A DNA stretch of 64,000 nucleotides from Calonectria ilicicola. Lineage: Eukaryota > Ascomycota > Sordariomycetes > Hypocreales > Nectriaceae. The notes below the pieces were generated by a model. It was not told the origin of the DNA and did no database searches. It was given only the letters and a program-made list of their open reading frames with translations. The stretch is from contig CP085830.1 of assembly GCA_020809705.1 (NCBI GenBank), positions 1,984,001 through 2,048,000 on the forward strand. Direction: 5' to 3'. Of the stretch, positions 1 through 10,859 are shown piece after piece (positions within the stretch are counted from its first letter, which is position 1; every line of letters starts with the position of its first letter). Both the position numbers and the translations under genes were made by a program.

Positions 1-3000
1 GTCTGGTTTTTTGGCAGGGCTTGGGAGGTTGTACCTAGAAGTCGGTAGGGAGGCCGAATCGGGCGCAGGGGTGGAGGGCCCGACCCGGGGGCAGCGGACG
101 GCCTGGAGGCACGGTGGGCTAGCACCATCTGTTGGTGTCCCGGGTTGGCTTCAGTGGGTGCGGGTTCTGTGCGTAGTGGGTGGTCGGGCGGTGGAGAGGC
201 GCTGGTTGAGCCACCAGAGCCCGCTGGGAGAAATGGGATATCACAATAGGAATCAGTCAACATAAAAACGGATGATCCCCTTTGTCAACCAAAAGGGACA
301 TCACACACACGGGGAGGAAAAAAAAGGTGATCGTAACACAAGGGTGGGCATAAAGGGGCCATTGATCCTGTCCCTTGAATGTCTGTTCCCTTCCTACTCC
401 CTTTCCTTCTTCTTTCTTTTCATATATCAGTAAAATGGGTTGTCTAATTTTCCCTCTTCCGAGATAGCTGTGGAAGTGAGCGCGGCTGTTCTTCCAAGGA
501 GCCATCCACTCGTCGCCACTGAAGTGGCAATACGTATACTATTAGGCAGCCTGGGCTTACAAAGGGCGCTTCCGCTGTTCTTCAGCAAGCTAAAAGATTC
601 TTGGTACCCTTTTTTGTGCCGCGTTCAGCGAACGCGACAGGTACCTGACGGACAACGCGCAGGTACTGCTCCACCATGACAGGTACCTAACAGAAGATGT
701 TTCAGGATTGGCAAGCTCTGGGGCTGGCGCCCCGTCCTCGTCCGTCACTGTGCTTTGTAATGGGGCCATGAGCGATGACCACTGGGCGAGTCGCTAGATT
801 GGAGGGGCTTTCGCGTGGGCTTGGAAAATGAGCGGGCAGGTACCTTTTGGGGGAGGCCGGTACACACCGACCATGCTGATGGTACATGCAGGTGGGCTTG
901 CCTTGAATTTACCCGTCGTCCCGTTGTCTGTTCTCAGCAGGCCACACCAGGAGATACCTGGCGGCGTAGCCTAATTAATTCTCATCTCAATAGGCTGGTG
1001 ATACGCAGCGAGCCCACTTCCTCATCAATCGGATCTTGAAGGGGTTGGCGCTTTTTTTTTTTTTTTTTTTTTTTTTGACAGCAACCTCAATAATCGGAGC
1101 AGGGTTGAATTTCTTTTTCTACGTGTCTCCTGTAAATATGGCGTGTTCGTGGACAGCAAAAGCAACGACCTGTCAAACTTCATTGGAAGTAGATCGGCTA
1201 CTTCTTCTGGGGAAGACGAGCTGTGCTACTTTTAGCTGTCATTGGAACGGTCTGGCTACAGTACAAAGGTCAACATCCACCTGACCACTAGTCCACAGAC
1301 CTGATCCCAAGCACAGGTCACACCAGCCCACACATTTGCTCACCGACTACAATACATCAAGCACCAACAAGGCAAAAATTCCTAGTTGACATATATTCGC
1401 ACATCTAAAAGTCGGCTTACTTGCTGATCGATCCATTAACCCAGGTCTGTGGGGTGACCATCATTAAGCTGTATTCCCATGGAGTCCTGAAGAAATCGAT
1501 GTGGGCCAGCGGACATCGCGCAGGGGACCAATTTCCTTTTGTGTAGAACCAGCCAAGAAACGCTCAACCTGAAATGGAGAGAGACATTTAGAGACAAGCT
1601 ATTTAACTTGAGTGTGAATCTTATGACAATAGCACCAATTTTATGACATGATACTTATCTATCATCACCCAGTGAGCAACACGCACGACTTGAGGCCACC
1701 CCGAAGGAAAAAAAAAAAAAAGGTTGGGTCTTTGGTGGATGAATTTTCCCTGGGTGAGCACGCTCCCATCTCTGCCTTGGGATGCATCAAAGGTGCATCA
1801 GGGGCATCCACTTACAATATCCCCTAATTTGCACTGTGCACGATCGGCACCCCACCGGGGCCCTCCCCTCAAAGCTGTCCACTAGATTGCCGCATGACAC
1901 CCGTATGACCTGCTTTGGGGGTGGCTAAACCTATCTCACGCACAGTGCGCATCAGCTTCTGCATGCGGGGGCGGCAAAGTATGGGCGTCTTCTGGCGGCC
2001 ACGACGGGTCTGGACACAGACCTACTGGGGTTCTGAATGCTTGATCCAGAACTCGTCGCGCCCGAAGCCAGGTGTAATGGAGGATGGGGTACAGATGCAT
2101 TCTGGGAAATGTAACAGCCCTGGAGCTCGCATGTAGCGGATTCATCCAAACAAATTGGAACAGGCCAGTGCCCCCAGACCGTTTTCGTCTTTCGAGCTCA
2201 GGCACACGCATGCGAAAATCTCCATGGTGCAGCAGCTCCTCACGCCAGCACTCAGACACACAGACGCTATGCCTGCAGCCAACGCGGCACAAAAATGAAG
2301 CGGGAACGATGGGCGAGGCTGCCCGTTTTCGTTGAATGCGAAGTAATGAGACCGAGTCTCAAGCTGAAACCCTGAGAAAGGCGGCCCAGAGTTGCATTGC
2401 GCATAATAAACTCCAACAAAGCAGTGCATGAATCAGAGCCACGAGACACAACGTGACACGACAACGGCTCCAAGCATCCCAGAACAGCACACCCAGGCAG
2501 AGATCAACCCTGCTGAGCTCAGAGGGTGGAGTGTGCTCATGCGGCTGAATCGGGGGGCCTGAGTGCACGCACCACCACTTTTCTAGGCGGGATCTTGAAT
2601 TTGGATTAAATGCTTTCTCCTACGTAATTATTCCCAATACGAGTCGCGCATTTTTCTTCTTTTGGCTACAATCGGCTTGTCATATTCAATTTATTCATGG
2701 TTATCCATTATCATTAATTATTACTTTTTACCCCGATACATTATTACGTATGGCGACCCCGACATGTAGCCCTGCCAGGCAAGGAACTGTGACGTAAGGT
2801 CGGGTGTGGCCGACAGCCAGGTTCGCATCCGCCGAGGGCTGAGAGATCCACCAAGTTAGAGATAGCCTTCCGAGGCGCATCAAGTAGTCGTAGAATAGCT
2901 GAGACATCATCTCGTCAGACTGGATAGCCTGGGTAATGAGGTAATGGCACTTCCGCCGTAATCGGCTACACCGCGCCTTTCGAGTAATGATACATAGCCA

Positions 3001-3534
3001 ACGTGAGAGGGCTTGTAGTCGCGGGCATTGACGAGACATGTTGCAGACGATCGCAAAGCTCCGCTGGCTGCGCGCAGGAGATGGAGCAGGGTGGGTGCAT
3101 TCAGGACCGCCTTTAATTGGGTACTTTACCTGCGTTGGCGCCCCATCCCTTGAGGGTAAGGCGCTTAGCCATGCATACCTCCAACCAGCAACAACTTGTC
3201 GTCGCCTGTCCTTACTTGACGCGGATGCGCCGTCCTTCCATCTTGTTATTTAACCGGTCCTGCGCTGCCCTATCGTTATTGGATGGGCCTAGTCGTTGCT
3301 CGTGCTGCTAACGTACCGCAGGTTGGTCTCAAGAGCTTGGATCACTGTGGCTTTGGATTTGGGCCCAATGGCATTTCCAAGACTGGATAATGTGACGATA
3401 GACTGGCCAACTAATGGCGAACGCCAGAGAAACCGGCCGGCAACAAGATGGCAGCTATTGCCCAATGCTTGGTTGTCCCTGTGGCTCGTTGTTTAACTGG
3501 AGTCACTATCCCTGCTCTGATCGGTAGAGATCCT
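1..3534. other. Gene-poor stretch, no supported gene
   Basis: Open frames here are short, overlap on both strands and match no family I recognise. The stretch holds a poly-T run at about 1052-1076, a poly-A run near 1708-1722 and a cluster of GGTACC-containing motifs between about 600 and 870. A 103-codon frame on the minus strand (2728-3039) is the most gene-like piece, but it has no recognisable motif or partner exon. The stretch could be intergenic or hold remnants of an old repeat. Confidence 0.5.
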
Positions 3535-4551
3535 TCAGTCACCACTGATTTTGGCGTGCCGAAAATACTTCATCCCGACCCAAGCCGTCAAGACCCAGAC
3601 CCATGCCATTATCCCCGATAGGATAATCAACGCTGGATAGTACCCTACAATTGGTAGCGTGGGGTCATCCTCAAGCTCTGGTGGTGCATATGGCGTCTTG
3701 CCCACATCCCACGCCCAGCTCCAAATGTCAAAGCAAGACCCCATCCCTATCACAAAGACGAACCACGTCACGCAAAGCACCACCCATCCCCACCACTCCG
3801 TGTCTGAGTAGTCCCATTCTGTCTCGTGTGCCGGCAATGTGCTAGTTGAAGGCCCTCCATAGGACAGAGGTGATTTTGCATGGTGAATCGATCGTCGTCT
3901 TTGCGCCACTGCGACCGGTCCAAGACTTGTAAAGTAAGAGTCTGGCCCAGGGGACATTCCTAGACCCTGTCGTAGAACAGCTGATCCTCTGGGGATCTGT
4001 AGCATATCTTCTTCATCAGTTGATATATACGCAGTTTGGCTATCCTGGGTTGGATGCGTCGTGGCGTTGTTTGCGGTCGAGGCAGATCGCTCGACTTTTC
4101 TGCTACTTTGGGATTGTGCATCAATCGAGGCACGCGGCGTTCGTTCGGCAGGATTATTATTATTGAAATCGAGAGGATTGAGCTGTTCAGGGCTTTCGGT
4201 ATGCGTGGAAGCGGGATTGAGACCGAATGCAGCGACGTGGGAGGTGTCAATCGTTAAAGGTTTGCTATCCTTCCTATCGCGTTGAGCTCCTCGACCTAGT
4301 AGAGCAACCTTTCTCAGAGAACCCCTGCGACGGCGTGTTTTCTGCTGCTGTATCACAGCGGATGAAGCTCGGGGGGTTGGTCGTGATGTAGCTGCGGTGG
4401 GGTCGCTGTTGTCGCGGTCGCTTCTAGGTTTGGTATTCATGAAGGGGAAGCGGGATAGGAGGCTGGAGCCAGAGGTTGTTCTCCGGTGCGAGGTCGAGGG
4501 CGTCGGCGAGGTTGGGGAGCTATCAGATGGAGCTCGGACTGTGGCCTCCAT
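3535..4551 (-). CDS. Conserved fungal two-TM membrane protein, function unknown
   Basis: This is a single-exon gene for a 338-residue protein. Residues 1 to about 240 are polar and low in complexity (Ser/Thr/Pro/Arg-rich), which suggests a disordered cytosolic tail with many possible phosphosites. The conserved part is C-terminal. TM1 (about 255-274, beginning after EWWGWVV) is followed by a short acidic and proline-containing loop (YAPPELEDDPTLP) and TM2 (about 305-328), then a basic end (KYFRHAKISGD). The Trp-rich TM pair resembles a conserved uncharacterised filamentous-fungal protein as I remember it. The ATG at 4551 is the first in frame; nine codons upstream stay open only from a GTG. 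No function is assigned. It is divergent from the Zrg17-like gene, with 850 bp between the two starts. Confidence 0.8.
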   Translation of the reverse strand: MEATVRAPSDSSPTSPTPSTSHRRTTSGSSLLSRFPFMNTKPRSDRDNSDPTAATSRPTPRASSAVIQQQKTRRRRGSLRKVALLGRGAQRDRKDSKPLTIDTSHVAAFGLNPASTHTESPEQLNPLDFNNNNPAERTPRASIDAQSQSSRKVERSASTANNATTHPTQDSQTAYISTDEEDMLQIPRGSAVLRQGLGMSPGPDSYFTSLGPVAVAQRRRSIHHAKSPLSYGGPSTSTLPAHETEWDYSDTEWWGWVVLCVTWFVFVIGMGSCFDIWSWAWDVGKTPYAPPELEDDPTLPIVGYYPALIILSGIMAWVWVLTAWVGMKYFRHAKISGD

Positions 4552-5401
4552 GTTTGCGCTGCCTCTGTAAACACTCACGTGGTGATGTAGCTCACGGACC
4601 CCTGATTACTGGTGATATAACGAGGTTGCGCTTGATGCGAACTCAAGGCGCTATTGGGACGTGAATGCATGCAGCAGTAACCTCTGACGGCCGGCTACGG
4701 TTGTAGGGGCATGGGTACTTCTGTAACCGTGTGTGAGCGTTTTGTGGTGACCAGGGGTTCCAATGTCTCAATTTGAATGAATGGTGGGCGCCATTGAACA
4801 AGTGCTGGACATGGCGACGTGAGGACTCAAATTGAGAATTGATGGTGTAATGGGATGAACATCCAAGCTGTCAAATTGATTGAGGCTGGTGGCCCGCGAC
4901 GCCACTCAAGAGCCACTCCTTCGAGGAACACACGGGCCAGCCGTCTAGATGGGACAGGGGCACAGGTGCTCTAAAACATCGACCCTCTGAGTTTTAGCGG
5001 TTGCGCGGCTTTGGCAGTGACCAGGGCCCTATTAACCGCATGCTCGACGCCCACACGCCCGCCACAGCGCTATTCAGGGGACCTCCATCCTCTGTTAGCA
5101 ACTAAGAACTCTAAATCAAACCCCCTCTAGACGTGACTGTTCTGGTGGGTAATTTATATGCTGACGACGTACTGTTGTTCCGCGCGTTGCAGCACGAAAC
5201 ACCAACTACAACCTCACATTCCATCGTCATACAGCAAAAAACTTGGATCAAAATCCAGTATCAATTGACAGCCACAGTATCTGCTTAGCCCGTCCTTCCT
5301 GCGCCTTAACTTGATTCGAACAGGATTGAATTTCTCCACCGATCATCCAATTCCAATCCCTACCTATCTTGGACTTTCCCCCTAAACCAAACACAGCGCC
5401 C
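4552..5401. promoter_or_regulatory. Divergent intergenic region (membrane protein / Zrg17-like)
   Basis: This 850-bp spacer separates two divergently transcribed genes and should hold both promoters. The part next to the zinc transporter (about 5190-5400) is C/A-rich, as fungal 5' leaders usually are. I see no further gene and no site I can name with confidence. Confidence 0.5.
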
Positions 5402-6975
5402 ATGGAGACGGGCCATCCGGGTCCCGGTCGTGGCCAGGCTCGCACCCCGACCTCCACCCCGCCGAGTCTCGTTGTCGACGTCTACGAGCACGATCGCGAC
5501 GAAGAAGACGGTCGCGACGAGCCTGTGCGTGAGCCTGAATTCGAGCCCATCAGCATTGATATCGACGAGCCACATTCTGATACGCTCTCGGTCCAGCGCT
5601 TGCTCTATCGCGACTCAGACGCTCGTGTTGTGCGCAACTCGTCCACCTCAACTCTTCTCTGTCCTCCCACCTCTACATCCATCACCATGAGTGCCGAAGA
5701 CACTCTAGCCGGCGATAGCTTCGACTCGAGCCCTGCGGCCGTCTCTTCCCCCCCTGCGAATCCCTTCAATTTCAAGACGCAGGTGATATCGACGGCTCCA
5801 GTCAAGTCGGTTTGTCTCTCCGCTCCCAGTCTTGTGGAATATCAACCCTGCTAACTGCCAGCTTTACCTCTCAGAATATCGGTCAACGACGTGGTCACAG
5901 ATACAAACACAGCAGTATCTCAACCCAACACCAGATCTTCCAAGAGCCACCCCCACGACCGCCCCCCGTTCTCCCTGCCTCCCTCCCCATCCCTACTGTT
6001 CGCGATGCTTGGAAGAGCATGACCAGAGACCAACGTATCCGCCTCTATTGGAGCCTCTGCCACCTTGCTGTCGCAACGTACATCTTCTTCCGCTCTGAGG
6101 GGTCACTTGCCACTACTGCCCTCTCTCACCTAGCTTTCTTCGACGCCGGTAGCGCTGCCATATGTGTCGTTGTTGATGTCCTTGGCAACTTTGAAGTCTG
6201 GCGCCGCAGCAGTATTCGGCATCCATTTGGCCTCGAACGAGCCGAAGTTCTCGCTGGCTTTGCCATGTCTGTCTTCCTCCTCTTTGGTGGGTTTGACCTT
6301 GTCTCTCACACTCTAAAACACTTTCTTGAATCAATGGGTCATCATGAAGCCCATCATGAGCATGCCCACGACGGTCCTGATGGATCCCTCGATTACGTCT
6401 CCGCTGCTGCCATTGTCAGTACTCTCGTCTCGGCCTATGGCCTGCGTAATCACGCCCGTATTGCAAGGCTCATGAAGGTTTCCTACCTCGCCTCTCTCCC
6501 AAGTGTACTCTCCAATCCTTTCCATTTCCTCACACTCTTTTTCTCCGCACTCATCGGCCTTTTGCCTATGCTCTCCATCTCTCTCTACACTTGGCTTGAC
6601 CGCCTTATTTGCGCCGTCATTGCATTCGCCATGTTCAGTCTAGGCATGCGTATTGCTGTTGCACAGGGCCTTATGCTTCTTATGTCATATGGCGGCACTA
6701 GCGGTAACCATGGCGTTTCAGCCATTCTTCGTGAGATTGAGACTGAACCGAGCATTGTCTCGATTGATGATGCCCAGTTTTGGCAGGTGCATTACGGTCT
6801 CTGCATGGCCAACCTCAAGCTGAGCGTTGTTAAGGGGTACGATGAGATGTCCCTCAGCAAGCTTCGTAACCGTGTCTCTGCTTTGATCCAGAACCGTTTA
6901 GGTGAGGGCTACGGCCACGGTGGGAACATTCGATGGGAGGTGACATTGCAGATGAGCACAGATAGAAGCACTTGA
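5402..6975 (+). CDS. zrg17: CDF-family zinc transporter subunit, Zrg17-like
   Basis: Two exons, join(5402..5809, 5875..6975), give 502 residues. The 65-bp intron starts GTTTGT, has a CTAAC branch site and ends CTCAG. The N-terminal ~185 residues are disordered. The membrane domain begins near residue 190 and carries the HPFGLERAEVLAGF block (252-265) typical of Zrg17-like cation diffusion facilitators. A His-rich cytosolic loop (about 291-301) lies between TM segments. In yeasts Zrg17 pairs with Msc2 to load zinc into the ER and secretory pathway, and the related human ZnT6 is a non-transporting partner of ZnT5. The segment expected to carry the TM5 HxxxD zinc site reads NPFHFLTLF, so the aspartate appears absent, which fits a partner-type subunit. 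Msc2 is not in this window. The choice of Zrg17 over another CDF branch is by motif recall. Confidence 0.8.
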
Positions 6976-7453
6976 AAACGGGCGGGAAAATAGCACTGTT
7001 CTGTTCATTATACCTGTTACAATATCATGCCATGGTGGGATAAAGGACCAAGTAGCGCATTTTCTGTACTGTTATTACCAGTTTTGTAATCACGGATAGA
7101 TGTATGAATCATAACAATTCAATTAACTGCTTGGCGCGACCATCCACACCTGGACCCATTATGAATCCAACTATAGACATTGAGTTGAGGAGGGTATCCT
7201 TATATGCACGAAAACATATATCGACAACAAGCACGACACGCTGCCTCTTTCCCCCTCCACGCCCAGATTGGGCATCGGGAACGAGGGCAACATGAGAGTG
7301 GCAAATGACGAAAAGAGCCCAGATGCTTGGCTCTCATCGACTCGCCGAGAGGGCAATGACTTCCCATACGAAATTCTAAACCCAAAGAGAAATGACTCCG
7401 GTAACTCCCAATGCATCATATCTCATATAGCGACATACGCAAGGTTTGTAACC
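6976..7453. other. Convergent intergenic region (Zrg17-like / Mgm1)
   Basis: This 478-bp spacer lies between the stop codons of two convergent genes and should contain both 3' UTRs. No gene is seen. An A/T-rich part just after the zinc transporter stop could hold its polyadenylation signals. Confidence 0.5.
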
Positions 7454-10378
7454 TTAGAAGAGACCCCATCGGCCGCGCTGCTTTCCAGCATCTCGTCTTG
7501 AACCCTGTCGATCTTTCTCGCGGCCTTCCAGTTGGCGCAGGCTCTCCATTTTCTCGAGCACCAATTCAAGAAGCTCCTTACGTCGGATAACCTCAAGGTG
7601 TCGTCGAATCTTGGGGTCTTCCTTGGCAAACTTCTCGATCTGGTCTTCAGACAGGTGACGTCCCAGACGCAGGTCCAATTCACGAGGAAAGTTGTAGTAA
7701 AACTCGGAGAGAAGTTCTACGTTGAGGAACAAGACGGCGGTTGATGCCAGTTTGGTGGCCGCGGCATCAAGGAAGACTTCAGGGCAGTAGTACTTGTTCT
7801 TTGAGGTAGCACACTGCTTGGATTTAACTGCCAAAAGTCGCATCTTGATGATGTCGGCTCTATCCCGGAGGAAGACAGCTTCACGTCCTGAGATATGTGT
7901 CAGCTTCGCCGTGTTTCATGATACACTTAAAAGATGTTGCTTACCCTTTGTGAGAAGAGCTGCACTGAAGCCACCAGCACCAGTGTGACTCTCTCCCTCA
8001 ACGATAACGTCTCCCTTGCGCGCCTTGTCAACAAAAGACATTACCTCCTTCAACTTTCGTCGACCACCAACAGCGTTCTCTAGGTTCTTAAGAGCTGCCT
8101 CACAATCCTGGAGTTCTTTCTTCAAAACACCCCCGACATGCTCGCGGCCTTGAGCCCATTCTCTATCTTCAACATCAATCTCGAATTTGTATGGTTTGAT
8201 GCAGTTTTCCACCTGGTCACTAGTGCTATAGAACCTCTCATTCAGAATTGTGGACGCGGCCTCCATGATGGCTTTATGGGCGAAAGGGTGGCTTGCAAAA
8301 CTAGAGTTGTTCACTAGGCCATCGATGTGGGCCTGGATAGATGAAGCCACTGCCGTCGTCGCCAGGCGTCCTACTCCCAGCTTTGTTAGAGCCGAGGTCG
8401 AAGCGTCCAATTGTCGGTGCCAGTACAGTGAATCGGGGTCAGCGTTAGGTAGATCTGCAAGGCTGTCCAAGTCGGCCTTTGCGGGCGATAAATCATCGAT
8501 AGGCTTATTCCAGTACCTAGCCGCCAACAAATCCAGAATCTTTTGGTCGAGCTCGTTCTTCAGAAGTTCATGCATTTGGGGACGACCAAACTCTTCAGTG
8601 AATTGCTTGAATGAATGCTTGAAGGCGTCAAGACTCTCGGCAAGATACGATTCGGCTGACAGTGGGCGGTCATTGTACTGTACTTTAAATTCGTACGTAG
8701 CCTCTTCCAACTCCTGCCGGATAGCATCGCTAGTGCTTTGGAGGCTTGAGGACATGGTTTGTTCCAAAACATGCATCAGCTTCTTACGCAATGTTGTTGT
8801 GCCAACGTTAACACCAGCCTCAGGGCCATAGTCGAGAGGGTGAGAGGAAAAGTATGCGTTCTCCTGCTTGCTAATGGCTGAGAGTAGGTTGGTATGTCCC
8901 ATCTTGAACAGACCCTGAGCCTGAGGAACCTTGGAAATGACACCAACGTAGCCCAATCTTAACGGGTATTTTTGGTCGTTGAGAATGGCTGCACCGCGAG
9001 CAGGGTCCACCAAATCCATCTTGGTAACAACACCGATTGTTCGTTCACCTCGAGGATCAACTCTTCGAGACGCACGAAGCGCCGTGGAGTTAGCCAAATC
9101 AACATCAGCAGCCGAAATGGCAAGGATGACATTGGGAGCTTGGATATACTTATCACAAAGCTCTGTGATCTTCTGCTTTAGCTGAAGAGGCTGGTTTGCG
9201 CCGACAACCTGGATGTATCCCGGCAGGTCGGTAAGAGAGAGATCAGGGACATTGGGCGAGTAGATAGTTAAATGAATTGGATCATCCGAAACACACTCCG
9301 CGTCCGAGACGGCCAAGTTCAGCTCAGTAAGAGTCCTCTGGATAGAAGTAAAGTCTGTAATACGCCTGAGACCCAGATCTGGAAATTCGCCATACTCCTC
9401 TTTAGATTGTGGTGTGTTGACAAGTGTCAATTCGATTGGCCGACGGGTGACCATGTTGGAGCCTTTGGGGAGAAATTCATGCCCAACAATGGCCTCCAAC
9501 ACGGAACTCTTGCCTGAGGACTGAGATCCAATAACAACAATTGAGGGAAGCGTCAAGGTGCTGGACTGTCCGACTTTCTGAAGAATGTTGCGAATCTCAA
9601 TCATCTTCTTGGTCAAGACCATCATTTGATCATCTCGAGCAGCTTCTCCAGCATTTCGAGAGTCCTCCTCGCCAGATCTTTCATACCCATAGGCAGCAGC
9701 TGAGGCACCTGCAAGTGCAGCAGCACCACTATTGCTTTGCTTTGGGTCTTCACCACCTGGCCCCCCAGAGCCACCGGTGCCGGCATTTTCGTTTGGTGTC
9801 ATGATGTTCGATAGCCATTCGGGGATTTCAATTTTCTCCTTGGTATTTTCCCAACCCCGCCTCGTTTGCTCAGCCACATCTTTGGCAGTCCCGAAGATGC
9901 TCGAGGCAGTGTCAGAGACAGTATCCCGAGTAGAAGTGAAGATGCCAATGGCAAAATTACCAGCCTCTGGCAAAAATTGGTTAGCTATAGGTCTAACAGG
10001 GACATTTGAAGAGAAAAAGGAAAGACAAGTACAAAAAAAATTAAAAAAATAAAAAGTAAATAAATAAAATGAATACATACGTGTAGCCTGATATTGAACC
10101 CAGGCAAAGGCACCGATGGCAAGGCCGCCAAACATAGCGGGAACTCGTATAAATTTTACCAGAAGCTTGGGCAGAAAGCGGGCAAAGGAGGCATTTCGTG
10201 CAATGACGGCATTGTGGAATGAGTTGCCGCCATACCACATACGCTTCCGGGTCGCTCGGATCGCAGCATCGGCCTGGAGAAGCCCGCCGGAGGGCTGACG
10301 ATGCAAATATCGGACCGGATGGACGGTGGCGCGTCGCGTTAGAGGCCGAAGCCCGGCGGCGAGGACTCGTCCGCTCAT
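7454..10378 (-). CDS. mgm1: Mitochondrial dynamin-like GTPase Mgm1 (OPA1 family)
   Basis: Three exons, complement(join(7454..7887, 7945..9966, 10081..10378)), give 917 residues, close to the usual fungal length. Mgm1 drives mitochondrial inner-membrane fusion and cristae shaping. Residues 1-70 are Arg-rich, as in a mitochondrial targeting sequence. A hydrophobic segment at about 78-97 is the inner-membrane anchor, and rhomboid (Pcp1) processing is known to occur downstream of it in yeast. The GTPase motifs are clear: G1 GSQSSGKS (246-253), G3 DLPG (346-349) and G4 TKMD (415-418). The C-terminal exon holds the GED-like helical end. The 114-bp first intron is a multiple of three and has no stop in frame; removing it at the TTGCCAG acceptor restores the conserved ATQAGN join. 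It is divergent from Spb1 (481 bp apart). Confidence 0.96.
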
Positions 10379-10859
10379 TGTGTAGGAAGAGCGGTAGGGG
10401 ATTCGAGGGGTCAGCCGGCGATGCTCAAGGACTGAGGGTCGTCAAACACGCCCGGATGGTGGAGGCAATGGGCTCGTATCGGTTTAGCATCCAAGATCGA
10501 GAATGCTGCTCGAGGTGGCCTCAGATGATGAGAAGTTCTGGCATCATGCCTCGAGGATTATCTAAGGTATTAAACATTCGGTCCCGCCCGATAGGTTCCT
10601 CCGTCATGCAACTGCCACACCCATACCGCCATGTGTGTAGGTACGTACCCTGGTCCCTGGGCACAAGTTAGGTTTAGGTAAGCTAGTCACCCTGCCAAAA
10701 ATTGGGCAAGAGCTGGTTATCTCCACGTGATGACTCTTATCGCTTCAAGCTGTCGCAAAATTTCTAGTTTCGCGGGGCCCATTGAAGTTTGGTCGCCAGT
10801 TTGGATACCAGCCGGGCCACATTCTCCTTCTTTTGCTCTACCATTTCTACGCTACAACC
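10379..10859. promoter_or_regulatory. Divergent promoter region Mgm1 / Spb1
   Basis: This 481-bp region lies between two divergent start codons and should hold both promoters. The stretch before the Spb1 ATG is pyrimidine-rich (CTCCTTCTTTTGCTCTACC), a common context for fungal housekeeping transcripts. A GTAGGTACGTACC palindrome-like element lies near 10637-10650. Confidence 0.5.

Noticed and set aside
2728..3039. A 103-codon frame on the minus strand in the left gene-poor region
   Set aside because: It looks somewhat gene-like but no family, partner exon or conserved block could be recognised. Not enough to call a gene.
8250..8831. A 193-codon frame on the plus strand opposite Mgm1
   Set aside because: Shadow of the well supported Mgm1 coding sequence.
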